15,838 nucleotides of DNA. Origin: an uncultured Clostridia bacterium. GTDB lineage: Bacteria; Bacillota; Clostridia; Peptostreptococcales; Anaerovoracaceae. How positions within the stretch are numbered: the first letter of the stretch is position 1; every line of letters starts with the position of its first letter. The notes under the pieces are model-generated. The model saw only the letters and a list, made by a program, of their open reading frames with translations, did no database searches and was not told the DNA's origin. The stretch is taken from NCBI GenBank assembly GCA_938009115.1, contig CALLHZ010000019.1:1-15838 (forward strand), written 5' to 3'. Positions 1 to 8,045 of this stretch are shown here, in pieces. The position numbers and the translations under genes were made by a program.

Positions 1-9
1 TTTTACCAT
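1..9 (-). other. Possible start of the next gene downstream of rpoD (truncated)
   Basis: Six bases after the rpoD stop codon the minus strand reads ATG GTA AAA and then leaves the window, which could be Met-Val-Lys of a further gene. A GGA about 10 nt upstream, inside the end of rpoD, could be a weak ribosome binding site. In many Firmicutes sigA/rpoD is followed by trmK (tRNA adenine methyltransferase) and a NIF3-like gene, so this would fit, but three codons cannot identify a product. Confidence 0.25.
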
Positions 10-15
10 CGCGAG

Positions 16-1158
16 CTATTCCAGATAATCCCGAAGACGCTTGCTGCGATTCGGATGCGGAAGCTTCCGAAGCGCTTTCGCCTCTATTTGACGGATCCGC
101 TCCCGCGTTACCTTGAACTGCTGGCCTACCTCTTCCAGTGTCCTGGCTCTTCCGTCGTCCAGTCCGAACCGAAGGCGCAACACCTCCTGTTCTCTCTCCG
201 TCAGCGTGGACAGCACTTCCACCAGTTGTTCTTTGAGCATGGAAAATGCCGCCGCATCCGCCGGAGAAGGCACATCCTCGTCGGGGATAAAATCGCCCAG
301 ATGGCTGTCTTCTTCTTCGCCGATGGGAGTCTCCAGCGATACCGGTTCCTGGGCGATCTTTGAAATCTCCCGGACCTTCTCCACACTGATCTCCATCTCC
401 GCGGCGATCTCCTCCGGCGTCGGATCTCTCCCGAATTCCTGCAGGAGCTGCCGGGTGATCCGGATCTGTTTATTGATCGTTTCGACCATATGGACCGGTA
501 TGCGGATCGTGCGGGCCTGATCAGCGATAGACCGGGTGATGGCCTGCCGGATCCACCATGTGGCATATGTGCTGAATTTGAAACCCTTTCGCCAGTCGAA
601 CTTATCCACAGCCTTGATGAGTCCCAGGTTCCCTTCCTGGATCAGATCCAGAAACAGCATCCCGCGTCCGACGTACCGTTTGGCAATGCTCACGACTAAG
701 CGAAGGTTGGCTTCGCACAACCTTTGCTTCGCTTCTTCGTCGCCCTGCTCCATGCGCTGCGCCAGGTCCATTTCTTCTTCCGCGCTTAAAAGCGGAACCT
801 TTCCGATTTCTTTCAAGTACATGCGTACCGGATCATCGACCGCCACGCCTTTGGGGACAGCCTCCACATCGTCCTCCGAGGCCTCAGCCACGATCTCATC
901 CAGATCCGCCTCATCGGAAGGTTCCAGGACAATGATCTCAAAGTCATCCGGGTTGGCTTCCGTCATCACCTCAACGCCTGCGGATTCCAGATGGTCATAG
1001 ATCTGATCCTTCTGTGCCGCGGTAAACTCCATATCGGTAAGCATTTCCTCCACTTCCCGGAATGTTACGGAACCGTTGCGCTTGGCATTTTCAATAAATC
1101 CGCTCAGCTGTTCGCTTTTCTTTACATCCTGCATGTCGACATCATAAGACACTGCCAT
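16..1158 (-). CDS. rpoD: RNA polymerase primary sigma factor SigA/RpoD
   Basis: Housekeeping sigma factor that directs RNA polymerase to -10/-35 promoters; cytoplasmic. Residue numbers count from the GTG one codon upstream of the chosen start. A region 1.1-like N-terminal domain lies at about 15-65, an acidic linker at 70-108, region 1.2 from DDPVRMYLKEIG at 109, region 2 at about 150-220 with the -10-reading segment FSTYATWWIRQAI, region 3 at about 225-300, and region 4 at about 310-380 with the helix-turn-helix around EEVGQQFKVTRERIRQIE. About 380 aa is the usual length for Clostridia. The ATG at 1158 is preferred over the GTG at 1161, because the AAAAAAGG at 1166-1173 lies 7 nt from the ATG but only 4 nt from the GTG. 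The gene follows dnaG closely, as in the classical primase-sigma operon. One oddity is Pro368 in KLPHPNRSK, where most primary sigma factors have Arg (KLRHPSRS). Confidence 0.98.
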   Translation of the reverse strand: MAVSYDVDMQDVKKSEQLSGFIENAKRNGSVTFREVEEMLTDMEFTAAQKDQIYDHLESAGVEVMTEANPDDFEIIVLEPSDEADLDEIVAEASEDDVEAVPKGVAVDDPVRMYLKEIGKVPLLSAEEEMDLAQRMEQGDEEAKQRLCEANLRLVVSIAKRYVGRGMLFLDLIQEGNLGLIKAVDKFDWRKGFKFSTYATWWIRQAITRSIADQARTIRIPVHMVETINKQIRITRQLLQEFGRDPTPEEIAAEMEISVEKVREISKIAQEPVSLETPIGEEEDSHLGDFIPDEDVPSPADAAAFSMLKEQLVEVLSTLTEREQEVLRLRFGLDDGRARTLEEVGQQFKVTRERIRQIEAKALRKLPHPNRSKRLRDYLE

Positions 1159-1162
1159 CACC

Positions 1163-2923
1163 TTACCTTTTTTGCATTTGCTGTATCATCATGTACTCTT
1201 TCATCAAATCGTCCAGCTGGGACTGATTGCCGTATTCTTCGGCCAGTGACAGCAGATCGATGATCTCTTTTTTTCGCTTTTCAAAACGCTTTTCCTGAAG
1301 CTTGGCGATGCAATCCGCAAAAGCGTCTTCGTCTTTTTCGCCGACCTGCACGTCCCGCAGGATCTCTTCGAGGTAATCGAGTTCTTCTTCCTCCAGCGCA
1401 TTTCGCACTGCTTCCAGCTCCAGGTCGGCATCCTCTGTGAACAGATCCCGGAAAACACTCAGGATCCGCTGGCCGGAAGGCGTAATGATCGCTTCGGGAT
1501 ACTCGTCAAGCCCGTCCAAGTACTCGCTCCGCAGCAAGATCAGCCGCAGCAGCATGCGTTCCAGCGAAACTGCGCTTCCGTCAGGCTCCGGAGATTCCTT
1601 TGACTTTTGAAAGGAATCGGGTCTGTCAGGCCTGTCAACAGCCGTCTCCGGGCCTTCGCCCTGGACTTCGCGCCGGAGGGCGCCTTCGGAGATCTTATAT
1701 TCCGCGGAAATCTTGCCGATATAGAGATCAGCTTCCACCGGCTTGAGCGTTCGGAGTATGCCGGAAACCTTTTGCAGGAACTTGATGTTTTGTGCCGTGT
1801 CGGCCAGGTCGTACCGCTTTCTCAGCAGAGATATTTTGTACTCCACATCGGGAAGGGATTTTTTAGCAACCAGATTCAGAAACGCGTCACGGCCATGCTT
1901 TTTGATATATTCGTCCGGATCCTTTTCCTGCGGCACATTCAGCACGCGGACGTCCAACCCTTCCGCCCTGAGCACATCCGCGCCCCGCAGTGCCGCTTCG
2001 ATCCCCGCATTGTCGGAATCGTAGCACAGCACCACATTGTCGGTGTAGCGTTTGAGCAGCCGGGCCTGTTGCTGGGTCAGCGCTGTTCCAAGAGAAGCGG
2101 CCACATTCCTGATACCGTGCTGGTACAAACTGATCACATCCATATATCCCTCGACGAGAACGGCATAGCCCTCCTTCTGGATCTCCGAACGGGTCAGGTT
2201 CAAGCCGAAGAGATTATACTTCTTTTGAAAGACCAGTGATTCCTGAGAATTTAAGTACTTCGGCTCGCCTTCTCCTATGATCCGTCCGCCGAAGCCGATC
2301 ACTTTACTCCGGGTGCTGATGATCGGGAATATGACGCGTGAGCGAAATTTATCATAGATTCTGCCGTTCTTTTCCGACACGAGACCCAGCTCCAGCAGCA
2401 TTTCCCTGTCAAAGCCGGCAGTTGTAAGCTCTCCGGACAGACTCTCCCAGGCGTCGTCGGCATAGCCGATGCCAAACGTCTTCAAAACACCCGGCTCAAT
2501 ACCGCGGCCGAGCATGTATTTCAGCCCGGGATTGGCTTTTTCCACAAAGGCCTTATAGAAATACCGGGCGGCTTGCCGGTTGATTTCGTAATAACCCTCT
2601 TTCTTTTTACCCTGATCGCCGTAAGTTTCCGGGATCGGTATCCCGCATTGCAATGCGATCCGCTCGACGGCCTCGGGAAACGTAAGGTTGTAGTATCGCT
2701 TGATAAATTCGATCACGTCGCCGGTGGCGCCGCATCCAAAACAGGTAAATAACTGCTTCGTGTCTGAAACAACAAAAGAAGGTGTCTTCTCATTGTGAAA
2801 CGGACAGAGCCCCTTGAAGTTCGTTCCGGTCCGCTTAAGCTGGACCAAAGGGGAAATGACGTCGACAATGCTGCACCTGCTTTTGATTTCATCGATGACC
2901 GATTGGTAATTCTGTTGCGACAC
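1163..2923 (-). CDS. dnaG: DNA primase DnaG
   Basis: Makes the RNA primers for replication and works with the DnaB-type helicase. 586 aa, a normal length. The N-terminal CHC2 zinc finger has Cys40, His43, Cys61 and Cys64 (CPFHNEKTPSF and FTCFGCGATGD). The TOPRIM catalytic core has EGYMDV at 258-263 and DSDNAG at 302-307, followed by KDPDEYI at 334-340. A variable linker at about 430-450 leads to a helical C-terminal domain that would bind the helicase. The start is GTG, with GGAGGG about 5 nt upstream. Four bases or fewer separate the dnaG stop from the rpoD start, so the two are very probably co-transcribed and translationally coupled. dgt lies 67 nt upstream, and no convincing promoter is seen in that gap. 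Confidence 0.98.
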   Translation of the reverse strand: MSQQNYQSVIDEIKSRCSIVDVISPLVQLKRTGTNFKGLCPFHNEKTPSFVVSDTKQLFTCFGCGATGDVIEFIKRYYNLTFPEAVERIALQCGIPIPETYGDQGKKKEGYYEINRQAARYFYKAFVEKANPGLKYMLGRGIEPGVLKTFGIGYADDAWESLSGELTTAGFDREMLLELGLVSEKNGRIYDKFRSRVIFPIISTRSKVIGFGGRIIGEGEPKYLNSQESLVFQKKYNLFGLNLTRSEIQKEGYAVLVEGYMDVISLYQHGIRNVAASLGTALTQQQARLLKRYTDNVVLCYDSDNAGIEAALRGADVLRAEGLDVRVLNVPQEKDPDEYIKKHGRDAFLNLVAKKSLPDVEYKISLLRKRYDLADTAQNIKFLQKVSGILRTLKPVEADLYIGKISAEYKISEGALRREVQGEGPETAVDRPDRPDSFQKSKESPEPDGSAVSLERMLLRLILLRSEYLDGLDEYPEAIITPSGQRILSVFRDLFTEDADLELEAVRNALEEEELDYLEEILRDVQVGEKDEDAFADCIAKLQEKRFEKRKKEIIDLLSLAEEYGNQSQLDDLMKEYMMIQQMQKR

Positions 2924-2990
2924 GCCTGCCCTCCGATCCTCCCGTACAGTGCACTATTCTACGCAGGCAGACTGTTTCCTTTATTATTTT

Positions 2991-4004
2991 TTATTTTTTC
3001 CATCCAGCCGGCACAAAATGGGCCGTATAAATGTTGATGGCATAACGATCGGTCATATTCGCGATATGATCTTTTACAACTTCTCCGATCCCGTCCCGTT
3101 CCAGCATGCTCTGTTGTTCCATGGGCAGTTTTTGCGGGTTCTTCAAATAAAAGTCGTACAGAGAGAAAATCAAATGGCGGATCTTGTCCAATTCCGAGTC
3201 TTTTTTTACGACTGGATTGTGATAAACACGTTCAAACATGAATTCCCTCAACTCATTCATGTAACGTCTGGCTTCCGGTGATTGAAAAATTTCAGCTTTG
3301 CCGTCGCTGCTTGACACCAGGTCCCGCACCAGTGTATCGATCCTGGTCCTGTGATCCTGCCCCAGATACTCGATGCATTCCTTTGGAAGTTCCTCGGGAG
3401 AGATGATCTTTCCCCGGATCGCATCATCGATATCGTGATTGATGTAGGCGATGCGATCGGACAGCTTGACGATCTGCCCCTCCAGCGTATAAGGAACCCC
3501 GCTGCCGGTATGGTTCAGTATGCCATCCCTGACTTCCATGGTCAGGTTCATCGCCCGCCCTTTCGGATTCAGATCCAGCACGTCCACGACCCGTAAGCTT
3601 TGTACATTGTGGGCAAAGCCTCCCGGATGCCGCTCGCTCAGGTATGCTTCGCCGCTGTGGCCAAAGGGAGTATGTCCCAGATCGTGGCCCATGGCGATGG
3701 CTTCCGTAAGGTCTTCATTCAGTGACAGCGCACGGGCGCAGGTCCTTGCGATCTGCGAAACTTCCAGCGTATGGGTCAGGCGGGTACGGAAGTGATCCCC
3801 TTCCGGCGCTAAAAACACTTGGGTTTTATGCATGAGCCTGCGAAGTGATTTGGAATGGATGATGCGATCCCGGTCGCGTTGATAATCGGTCCTGAGGGCA
3901 CAGGGCTCCTCTGCCGTGATACGGCCTTTGGATTCGGATGCTTTTGCAGCATAGACGGAAAGGCGCTCTCTTTCCAATTGTTCCAATTGTTCTCTCAGCA
4001 GCAT
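2991..4004 (-). CDS. dgt: dGTPase-like deoxynucleoside triphosphate triphosphohydrolase (HD family)
   Basis: Members of this HD-domain family split dNTPs into deoxynucleoside and tripolyphosphate and so trim dNTP pools. 337 aa, matching the short Firmicute type (often called dGTPase-like protein). The family N-terminal block RDRIIHSKSLRRLMHKTQVF starts near residue 45. The metal-binding HD set is visible: His78 in RLTHTLEV, His107-Asp108 in GHDLGHTPFGH, and Asp183 in KLSDRIAY. The start is ATG with GGGAG 7 nt upstream, inside the end of dut; only 2 nt separate the two genes. With dut before it and dnaG after it, the context is nucleotide-pool control next to replication. Exact substrate preference (dGTP or general dNTP) cannot be read from the sequence. 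Confidence 0.93.
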   Translation of the reverse strand: MLLREQLEQLERERLSVYAAKASESKGRITAEEPCALRTDYQRDRDRIIHSKSLRRLMHKTQVFLAPEGDHFRTRLTHTLEVSQIARTCARALSLNEDLTEAIAMGHDLGHTPFGHSGEAYLSERHPGGFAHNVQSLRVVDVLDLNPKGRAMNLTMEVRDGILNHTGSGVPYTLEGQIVKLSDRIAYINHDIDDAIRGKIISPEELPKECIEYLGQDHRTRIDTLVRDLVSSSDGKAEIFQSPEARRYMNELREFMFERVYHNPVVKKDSELDKIRHLIFSLYDFYLKNPQKLPMEQQSMLERDGIGEVVKDHIANMTDRYAINIYTAHFVPAGWKK

Positions 4005-4006
4005 GG

Positions 4007-4519
4007 CTACGCTCCCGTGGATCCGAAGCCTCCGGATCGTTCTCCTGCGGCAGCATCGCTGCAGGTGATGCCGAATTCAAGAAATACGCCTTGGGCAAAC
4101 GCTTTTCCTGCATCCAGCGCAAGTGTTTCTCCTGCTTTGCCGTCATTGGTGACACGAATGATGATATGCCCCTCGTTGCGGGCTCCATAATAGTCGGCGT
4201 CCACGATTCCAACCGTATTGTCCAATTGGAGGCGATATCGGAAGCCAAGACCGGACTTCGGGTAGATCATCAAAACCCATCCGTATTCCATTTTAGCCCG
4301 TATCCCCGTAGGGACCGAACACGACTCGCCTGGGGCCAATCTCAGCGGAAACGGCAGAAAAAAATCATACCCGGCTGACCCCTGGGTGGCGCGCTGAGGC
4401 AGCCGTATACGATCGTACATTCCCCTGCCTGCCGAATCATCGATCCAGGCCGGAAAGGCCGCGCAGGATTCCTGAAAAATAGAATATGACACGCGCTCGA
4501 ATTCTGCGATCCTCTTCAT
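4007..4519 (-). CDS. dut: dUTP diphosphatase (dUTPase)
   Basis: Hydrolyses dUTP to dUMP and pyrophosphate, which keeps uracil out of DNA and supplies dUMP for thymidylate synthesis; usually a homotrimer. All five motifs of trimeric dUTPases are seen in the 170-aa protein: AGYDF (I), YPKSGLGFR (II, with Lys where many have Arg), NTVGIVDADYYG (III), FAQGVF (IV) and the C-terminal RSGGFGSTG (V) that closes over the active site. An N-terminal extension of about 35 residues before YDRIRLPQRAT makes it longer than the roughly 145-aa E. coli type; Firmicute homologues often have one. AAAGG lies 9 nt before the ATG. It is 26 nt downstream of the M16 peptidase gene and 2 nt upstream of dgt, probably one transcript. 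Confidence 0.96.
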   Translation of the reverse strand: MKRIAEFERVSYSIFQESCAAFPAWIDDSAGRGMYDRIRLPQRATQGSAGYDFFLPFPLRLAPGESCSVPTGIRAKMEYGWVLMIYPKSGLGFRYRLQLDNTVGIVDADYYGARNEGHIIIRVTNDGKAGETLALDAGKAFAQGVFLEFGITCSDAAAGERSGGFGSTGA

Positions 4520-4545
4520 TTTGACTTACCTTTCTGTCGTAGCGC

Positions 4546-5802
4546 TCAGCTCCAGGAGGCCATGAGTTTTTTCATGTCGAGTTTACCCTTGCTGATCGAG
4601 ATGCCGCTGTAGGCGGAAAGATCTCCGACCTGACGGCATACCTCCAGGATCTGATCTCCGGTGACGGCATCGATTTCGGCCATCACTTCTTCCGGCGCGT
4701 AATACCGGCCAAGAAGCAGCATATTCTTGCCCAGCCGGTACATTCGGCTGTTCATGCTTTCCAGACTGAAAATATAGCCGCTTTTGAGGCGCTGCTTTAC
4801 GATGGCTGTTTCTTCTGAACCCAGGCCTTGCTGCTTTAGCAGTTTCAGTTCCGCCATGATGGCATCCAGCGTCTCTTCCTCTTTGCCCAGTCCCACACCG
4901 GCATAAATGTAATGCATCCCGGTTCGCAGGTAACTGGAACCGGCGCTGTATACGGTATATGCCAAACCACGGTCTTCCCGGATATTCTGAAACAACCTGG
5001 AACTCATGCTGCCGCCCAGAACGTCGTTGACGATCGCCTGAGCGTAATATAGCTCGCTGCTGAGGGATGCGCCTGTCCGGCCGATGGCCAGGTGGCTCTG
5101 TCCCACATCCTTCACCTTTGAGAAAAATCGCTGTCCAGCCGGCAGCACCGTGTTTTTTTCGTCCGTCCGGACTGCAGGGAATGAAGATAAGGACTCCTCC
5201 AGCTGCTCAAAAAGGGCGGTCCTGTCGAAATTGCCAACGACGGAAACGACCATGTTATCCCGGGTGTAGTACCTTCCGATGTAGTCCAGAATATGATCCC
5301 GGCTGATTTTTCGAAGCGATGTTTTTGTCCCGATGATCGATGTAGCGAGCTCCGTGTCTTTCAGCACCGTCTCCGTGAGCAGGTCGATAATGTGGTCGTC
5401 GGGCGTATCCCGGATCATCTGCATTTCCTCCAGAATGACGCCGCGCTCTTTTCGCAGTTCCTTCGGATCAAAAACAGAATTGCAGAGCATATCCAAAAGG
5501 ATTTCCACTGCTTCGGGAAATTTTTCCGTCAAGGCTTTCATGTGATAGCAGGTAGCCTCTTTGGCCGTGAACGCATTGACGCTGGCGCCGATGTTGTCCG
5601 TATCTCTTGCGATCTCCCGTGCCGTCCGTTTTTCTGTTCCTTTGAACAGCATATGCTCGATCATATGGGAAATGCCGGCCTGCTCCGGCGTTTCCCGGGA
5701 AGATCCGGCTCCGAACCAAACGCCGATGCAGGCCGCCTGGGCGTCCCTGATCTCTTCACAAATGACTTGTACGCCGCTGGGCAGCCGATCCGATGTGATC
5801 AT
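4546..5802 (-). CDS. M16 family zinc peptidase (pitrilysin / processing-peptidase-like)
   Basis: 418-aa single-copy M16B-type peptidase. The inverted zinc motif HMIEH has His46, Glu49 and His50, with the third ligand expected at Glu125/Glu126 in ILEEMQMI about 76 residues later. The N-terminal half is therefore catalytic, and the C-terminal half (about 215-418) is the inactive M16 repeat with GSSYLRTGMHYIYAG. Proteins of this family (B. subtilis MlpA/YmxG is the relative commonly found near pnp) act on short peptides or unfolded segments; the substrate here is unknown. No signal peptide or membrane segment is seen. The ATG has AAAGGA 5 nt upstream. It has its own extended -10 promoter and heads a unit with dut. 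Confidence 0.94.
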   Translation of the reverse strand: MITSDRLPSGVQVICEEIRDAQAACIGVWFGAGSSRETPEQAGISHMIEHMLFKGTEKRTAREIARDTDNIGASVNAFTAKEATCYHMKALTEKFPEAVEILLDMLCNSVFDPKELRKERGVILEEMQMIRDTPDDHIIDLLTETVLKDTELATSIIGTKTSLRKISRDHILDYIGRYYTRDNMVVSVVGNFDRTALFEQLEESLSSFPAVRTDEKNTVLPAGQRFFSKVKDVGQSHLAIGRTGASLSSELYYAQAIVNDVLGGSMSSRLFQNIREDRGLAYTVYSAGSSYLRTGMHYIYAGVGLGKEEETLDAIMAELKLLKQQGLGSEETAIVKQRLKSGYIFSLESMNSRMYRLGKNMLLLGRYYAPEEVMAEIDAVTGDQILEVCRQVGDLSAYSGISISKGKLDMKKLMASWS

Positions 5803-5823
5803 TGCGATCCTTTCTTTTGGTAA

Positions 5824-5832
5824 ATTATAACA
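5824..5832 (-). promoter_or_regulatory. Extended -10 SigA promoter of the M16 peptidase-dut unit
   Basis: The minus strand reads TGT directly followed by a perfect TATAAT (5829 to 5824), an extended -10 element. No good -35 is seen at the right distance (TTTCAT with 17-nt spacing is poor). Transcription would start near 5817, giving a leader of roughly 15 nt that carries just the ribosome binding site AAAGGA. The poor -35 region overlaps the T-rich end of the hairpin that follows pnp. Confidence 0.75.
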
Positions 5833-5845
5833 CAGGGTTTTTTCA

Positions 5846-5880
5846 AATGAAAGAGCGGCCCTGAAGGCAGAAGCCGCTCA
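5846..5880 (-). terminator. Probable intrinsic terminator of pnp
   Basis: After the pnp stop the minus strand forms a perfect 7-bp stem, GAGCGGC (5879-5873) with GCCGCTC (5859-5853). The loop is 13 nt and can itself pair CTG with CAG. A T-rich but interrupted tail (TTTCATTT) follows. The broken T-tract suggests incomplete termination. Confidence 0.65.
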
Positions 5881-5903
5881 GGTCCGCTCTCAGCGTATCC
5901 ATC

Positions 5904-8024
5904 TTATGCCTTGATGATCTCTACGTCTTCCAAGCCTTTTCTTGACAAATTGATGCGACCTTGCCCGTCGATTTCTTCAACCTTGACTTTGACGATATCA
6001 CCGATGTTGAGCACGTCCTCCACTTTGTCGATGCGCTTTTTGTCGATCTTCGAGATATGGAGCAGGCCGTCCTTTCCGGGCAGCAGCTCGATAAAGGCTC
6101 CGAAAGTCATGATGCGAACGACTTTTCCTGTATAAACTTCGCCCACTTCCACTTCCTTGACCAGCAGTTCGATCTGTCTCATGGCTGCATTGGCGGCCTC
6201 CAGATCCGGCGCGGCGATATAGATCAGCCCCTCGTCGTTGATGTCGATCTTCGCGCCGGTTTCCGAAATAATGCGGTTGATAGTCTTTCCGCCCGGGCCG
6301 ATGACTACACGAATCTTGTCCACATCCACATTCATGGAAATGATCCTGGGCGCATAAGGCGAAAGTTCTTTTCTGGGCTCGGAGATTTCTTCCTTCATCT
6401 GTCCCATGATGTGCATACGGCCTTCGTAGGCTTGTTTCAGCGCATCCTGGAGTACTTTTCTTGACAGACCGTGCACCTTGATATCCATTTGTATGGCGGT
6501 TACGCCTTTTTCCGTACCTGCGACCTTAAAGTCCATGTCGCCCAGAAAGTCTTCCATGCCCTGGATATCCGACAGGATGACCATCTTGCTGCTTCCGTCT
6601 TCTTCGACGCGTTCGATCAGTCCCATGGCGATGCCCGCCACAGGAGCTTTAATGGGCACGCCGGCATCCATCAAAGCCAGGCAGCTTCCGCAGACGGAGG
6701 CCTGAGAGGTGGAACCGTTGGAGGAAAGGATCTCCGACACCACACGGATCGCGTAGGGGAATTCCTCCTCCGCGGGCAGCACAGGCAACAGAGCCTTTTC
6801 GGCCAAGGCGCCGTGGCCGATTTCCCTTCGGCCGGGGCCTCTGAGGGGTCTGGCTTCACCTACACTGTAAGGCGGGAAGTTATAGTTATGCATATAGCGC
6901 TTTTCCGTATCTTCACTGATGCCGTCAAGGGTCTGTGAATCGCCCATGGCGCCCAGCGTGACGACGGAAAGAGCCTGTGTCTGTCCTCTTGTAAACAAGC
7001 CGGAACCGTGTGTCCTAGGCAGGATGCCGGTTTCGCACCAGATAGGCCGTATCTCATCGGCTTTGCGGTTGTCGGGCCGGATCCCCTCGTCCAGGATCAT
7101 GGAACGCACCTGCTCTTTGGTGATGTTATAAAGGATGGCGTCGATATCCTTTGCGTTGTCCGGATAGATCTCCGCAAAATACTCTTTCGTCTCTGCTTCG
7201 ACAGCGTCCATATTGTCCAGGCGTTCCTGTTTGTCGTAGGTTTTGATCGCCTGAACCATCTTGTCCACGGCAAAGGCGCGGACAGCCGCATCGATGTCTT
7301 CGGGAACAGATTTCAGAGCGATTTGCATTTTGGGCTTGCCAACTTCTGCAACGATCTCTTCGATGAAGGCTACGATTTTTTTAATTTCTTCGTGACCGAA
7401 CATAATGGCGTCCAGCACTTCTTCTTCCGGTACTTCCTTGGCGCTGGCTTCCACCATCATGACAGCTTCCTTCGTCCCGGATACCGTGACGTGCATATCC
7501 GAAGCTTCCCGTTCCGCAAGGGAGGGATTGACGATCAGGCGTCCCTCTACACGGCCGATGTTTACCGCGGCGGTGGGACCTTCCCAGGGAATATCGGAAA
7601 TCGACAGCGCGACGGAAGAACCGATCAGCGCAGCGATCTCGGGACTGCAGTCCAGGTCGACACTCATGACCAACGCTACGACTTGCACATCATTATAGAA
7701 ACCTTTGGGGAACAGCGGGCGCATGGGTCTGTCCATCAGCCGGGAAGTGAGCACGGCTTTTTCCGAAGGCCTTCCCTCCCTTTTGATAAAACCGCCGGGG
7801 ATCTTCCCTGCCGCATACATTTTTTCTTCGTAATCACAGGTCAGCGGGAAGAAATCAATGTCCGGACGAGGTGCCTTGGAGCACACTGCCGTGACATTGA
7901 CAACGGTGTCGCCATAACGCACCATCACCTGGCCGTTGGCCATTTCGCAGACTTTTCCGATCTCCATCTGCAGGAGCTTGCCGCCAAGAGCGGTCTTGAA
8001 TGTTCTGTAGTTCTCGAATCTCAT
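5904..8024 (-). CDS. pnp: Polynucleotide phosphorylase (PNPase)
   Basis: 3'-to-5' phosphorolytic exoribonuclease, trimeric, central to mRNA decay and RNA quality control. 706 aa, normal length. Order of domains: first RNase PH-like core (about 10-145), all-alpha linker (about 150-300), second RNase PH-like core (about 310-545) with GRREIGHGALAEKAL at 398-411, SSNGSTSQASVCG at 434-446 and the acidic catalytic stretch SDIQGMEDFLGDMD at 485-498, then a KH domain (about 560-620, VVIGPGGKTI) and an S1 domain (about 628-696, GKVVRIMTFGAF). ATG with AAAGG 10 nt and AAGG 5 nt upstream. It follows rpsO, as in many bacteria. No clear promoter of its own is visible, and its leader contains a very long hairpin (8046-8117) ending 6 nt before the first Shine-Dalgarno element, so post-transcriptional autoregulation is a reasonable suspicion. 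Confidence 0.99.
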   Translation of the reverse strand: MRFENYRTFKTALGGKLLQMEIGKVCEMANGQVMVRYGDTVVNVTAVCSKAPRPDIDFFPLTCDYEEKMYAAGKIPGGFIKREGRPSEKAVLTSRLMDRPMRPLFPKGFYNDVQVVALVMSVDLDCSPEIAALIGSSVALSISDIPWEGPTAAVNIGRVEGRLIVNPSLAEREASDMHVTVSGTKEAVMMVEASAKEVPEEEVLDAIMFGHEEIKKIVAFIEEIVAEVGKPKMQIALKSVPEDIDAAVRAFAVDKMVQAIKTYDKQERLDNMDAVEAETKEYFAEIYPDNAKDIDAILYNITKEQVRSMILDEGIRPDNRKADEIRPIWCETGILPRTHGSGLFTRGQTQALSVVTLGAMGDSQTLDGISEDTEKRYMHNYNFPPYSVGEARPLRGPGRREIGHGALAEKALLPVLPAEEEFPYAIRVVSEILSSNGSTSQASVCGSCLALMDAGVPIKAPVAGIAMGLIERVEEDGSSKMVILSDIQGMEDFLGDMDFKVAGTEKGVTAIQMDIKVHGLSRKVLQDALKQAYEGRMHIMGQMKEEISEPRKELSPYAPRIISMNVDVDKIRVVIGPGGKTINRIISETGAKIDINDEGLIYIAAPDLEAANAAMRQIELLVKEVEVGEVYTGKVVRIMTFGAFIELLPGKDGLLHISKIDKKRIDKVEDVLNIGDIVKVKVEEIDGQGRINLSRKGLEDVEIIKA

Positions 8025-8045
8025 AGTTACCTTACCTTTCTGTCT

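Noticed and set aside
2213..2218. Perfect TATAAT inside dnaG on the minus strand as a possible rpoD promoter
   Set aside because: It sits in conserved coding sequence, has no extended -10 and no recognisable -35 at 16-18 nt.
2956..2961. TAGAAT in the dgt-dnaG gap as a dnaG promoter -10
   Set aside because: The -35 position (ATAAAG) is poor and there is no TG extension; too weak to annotate.
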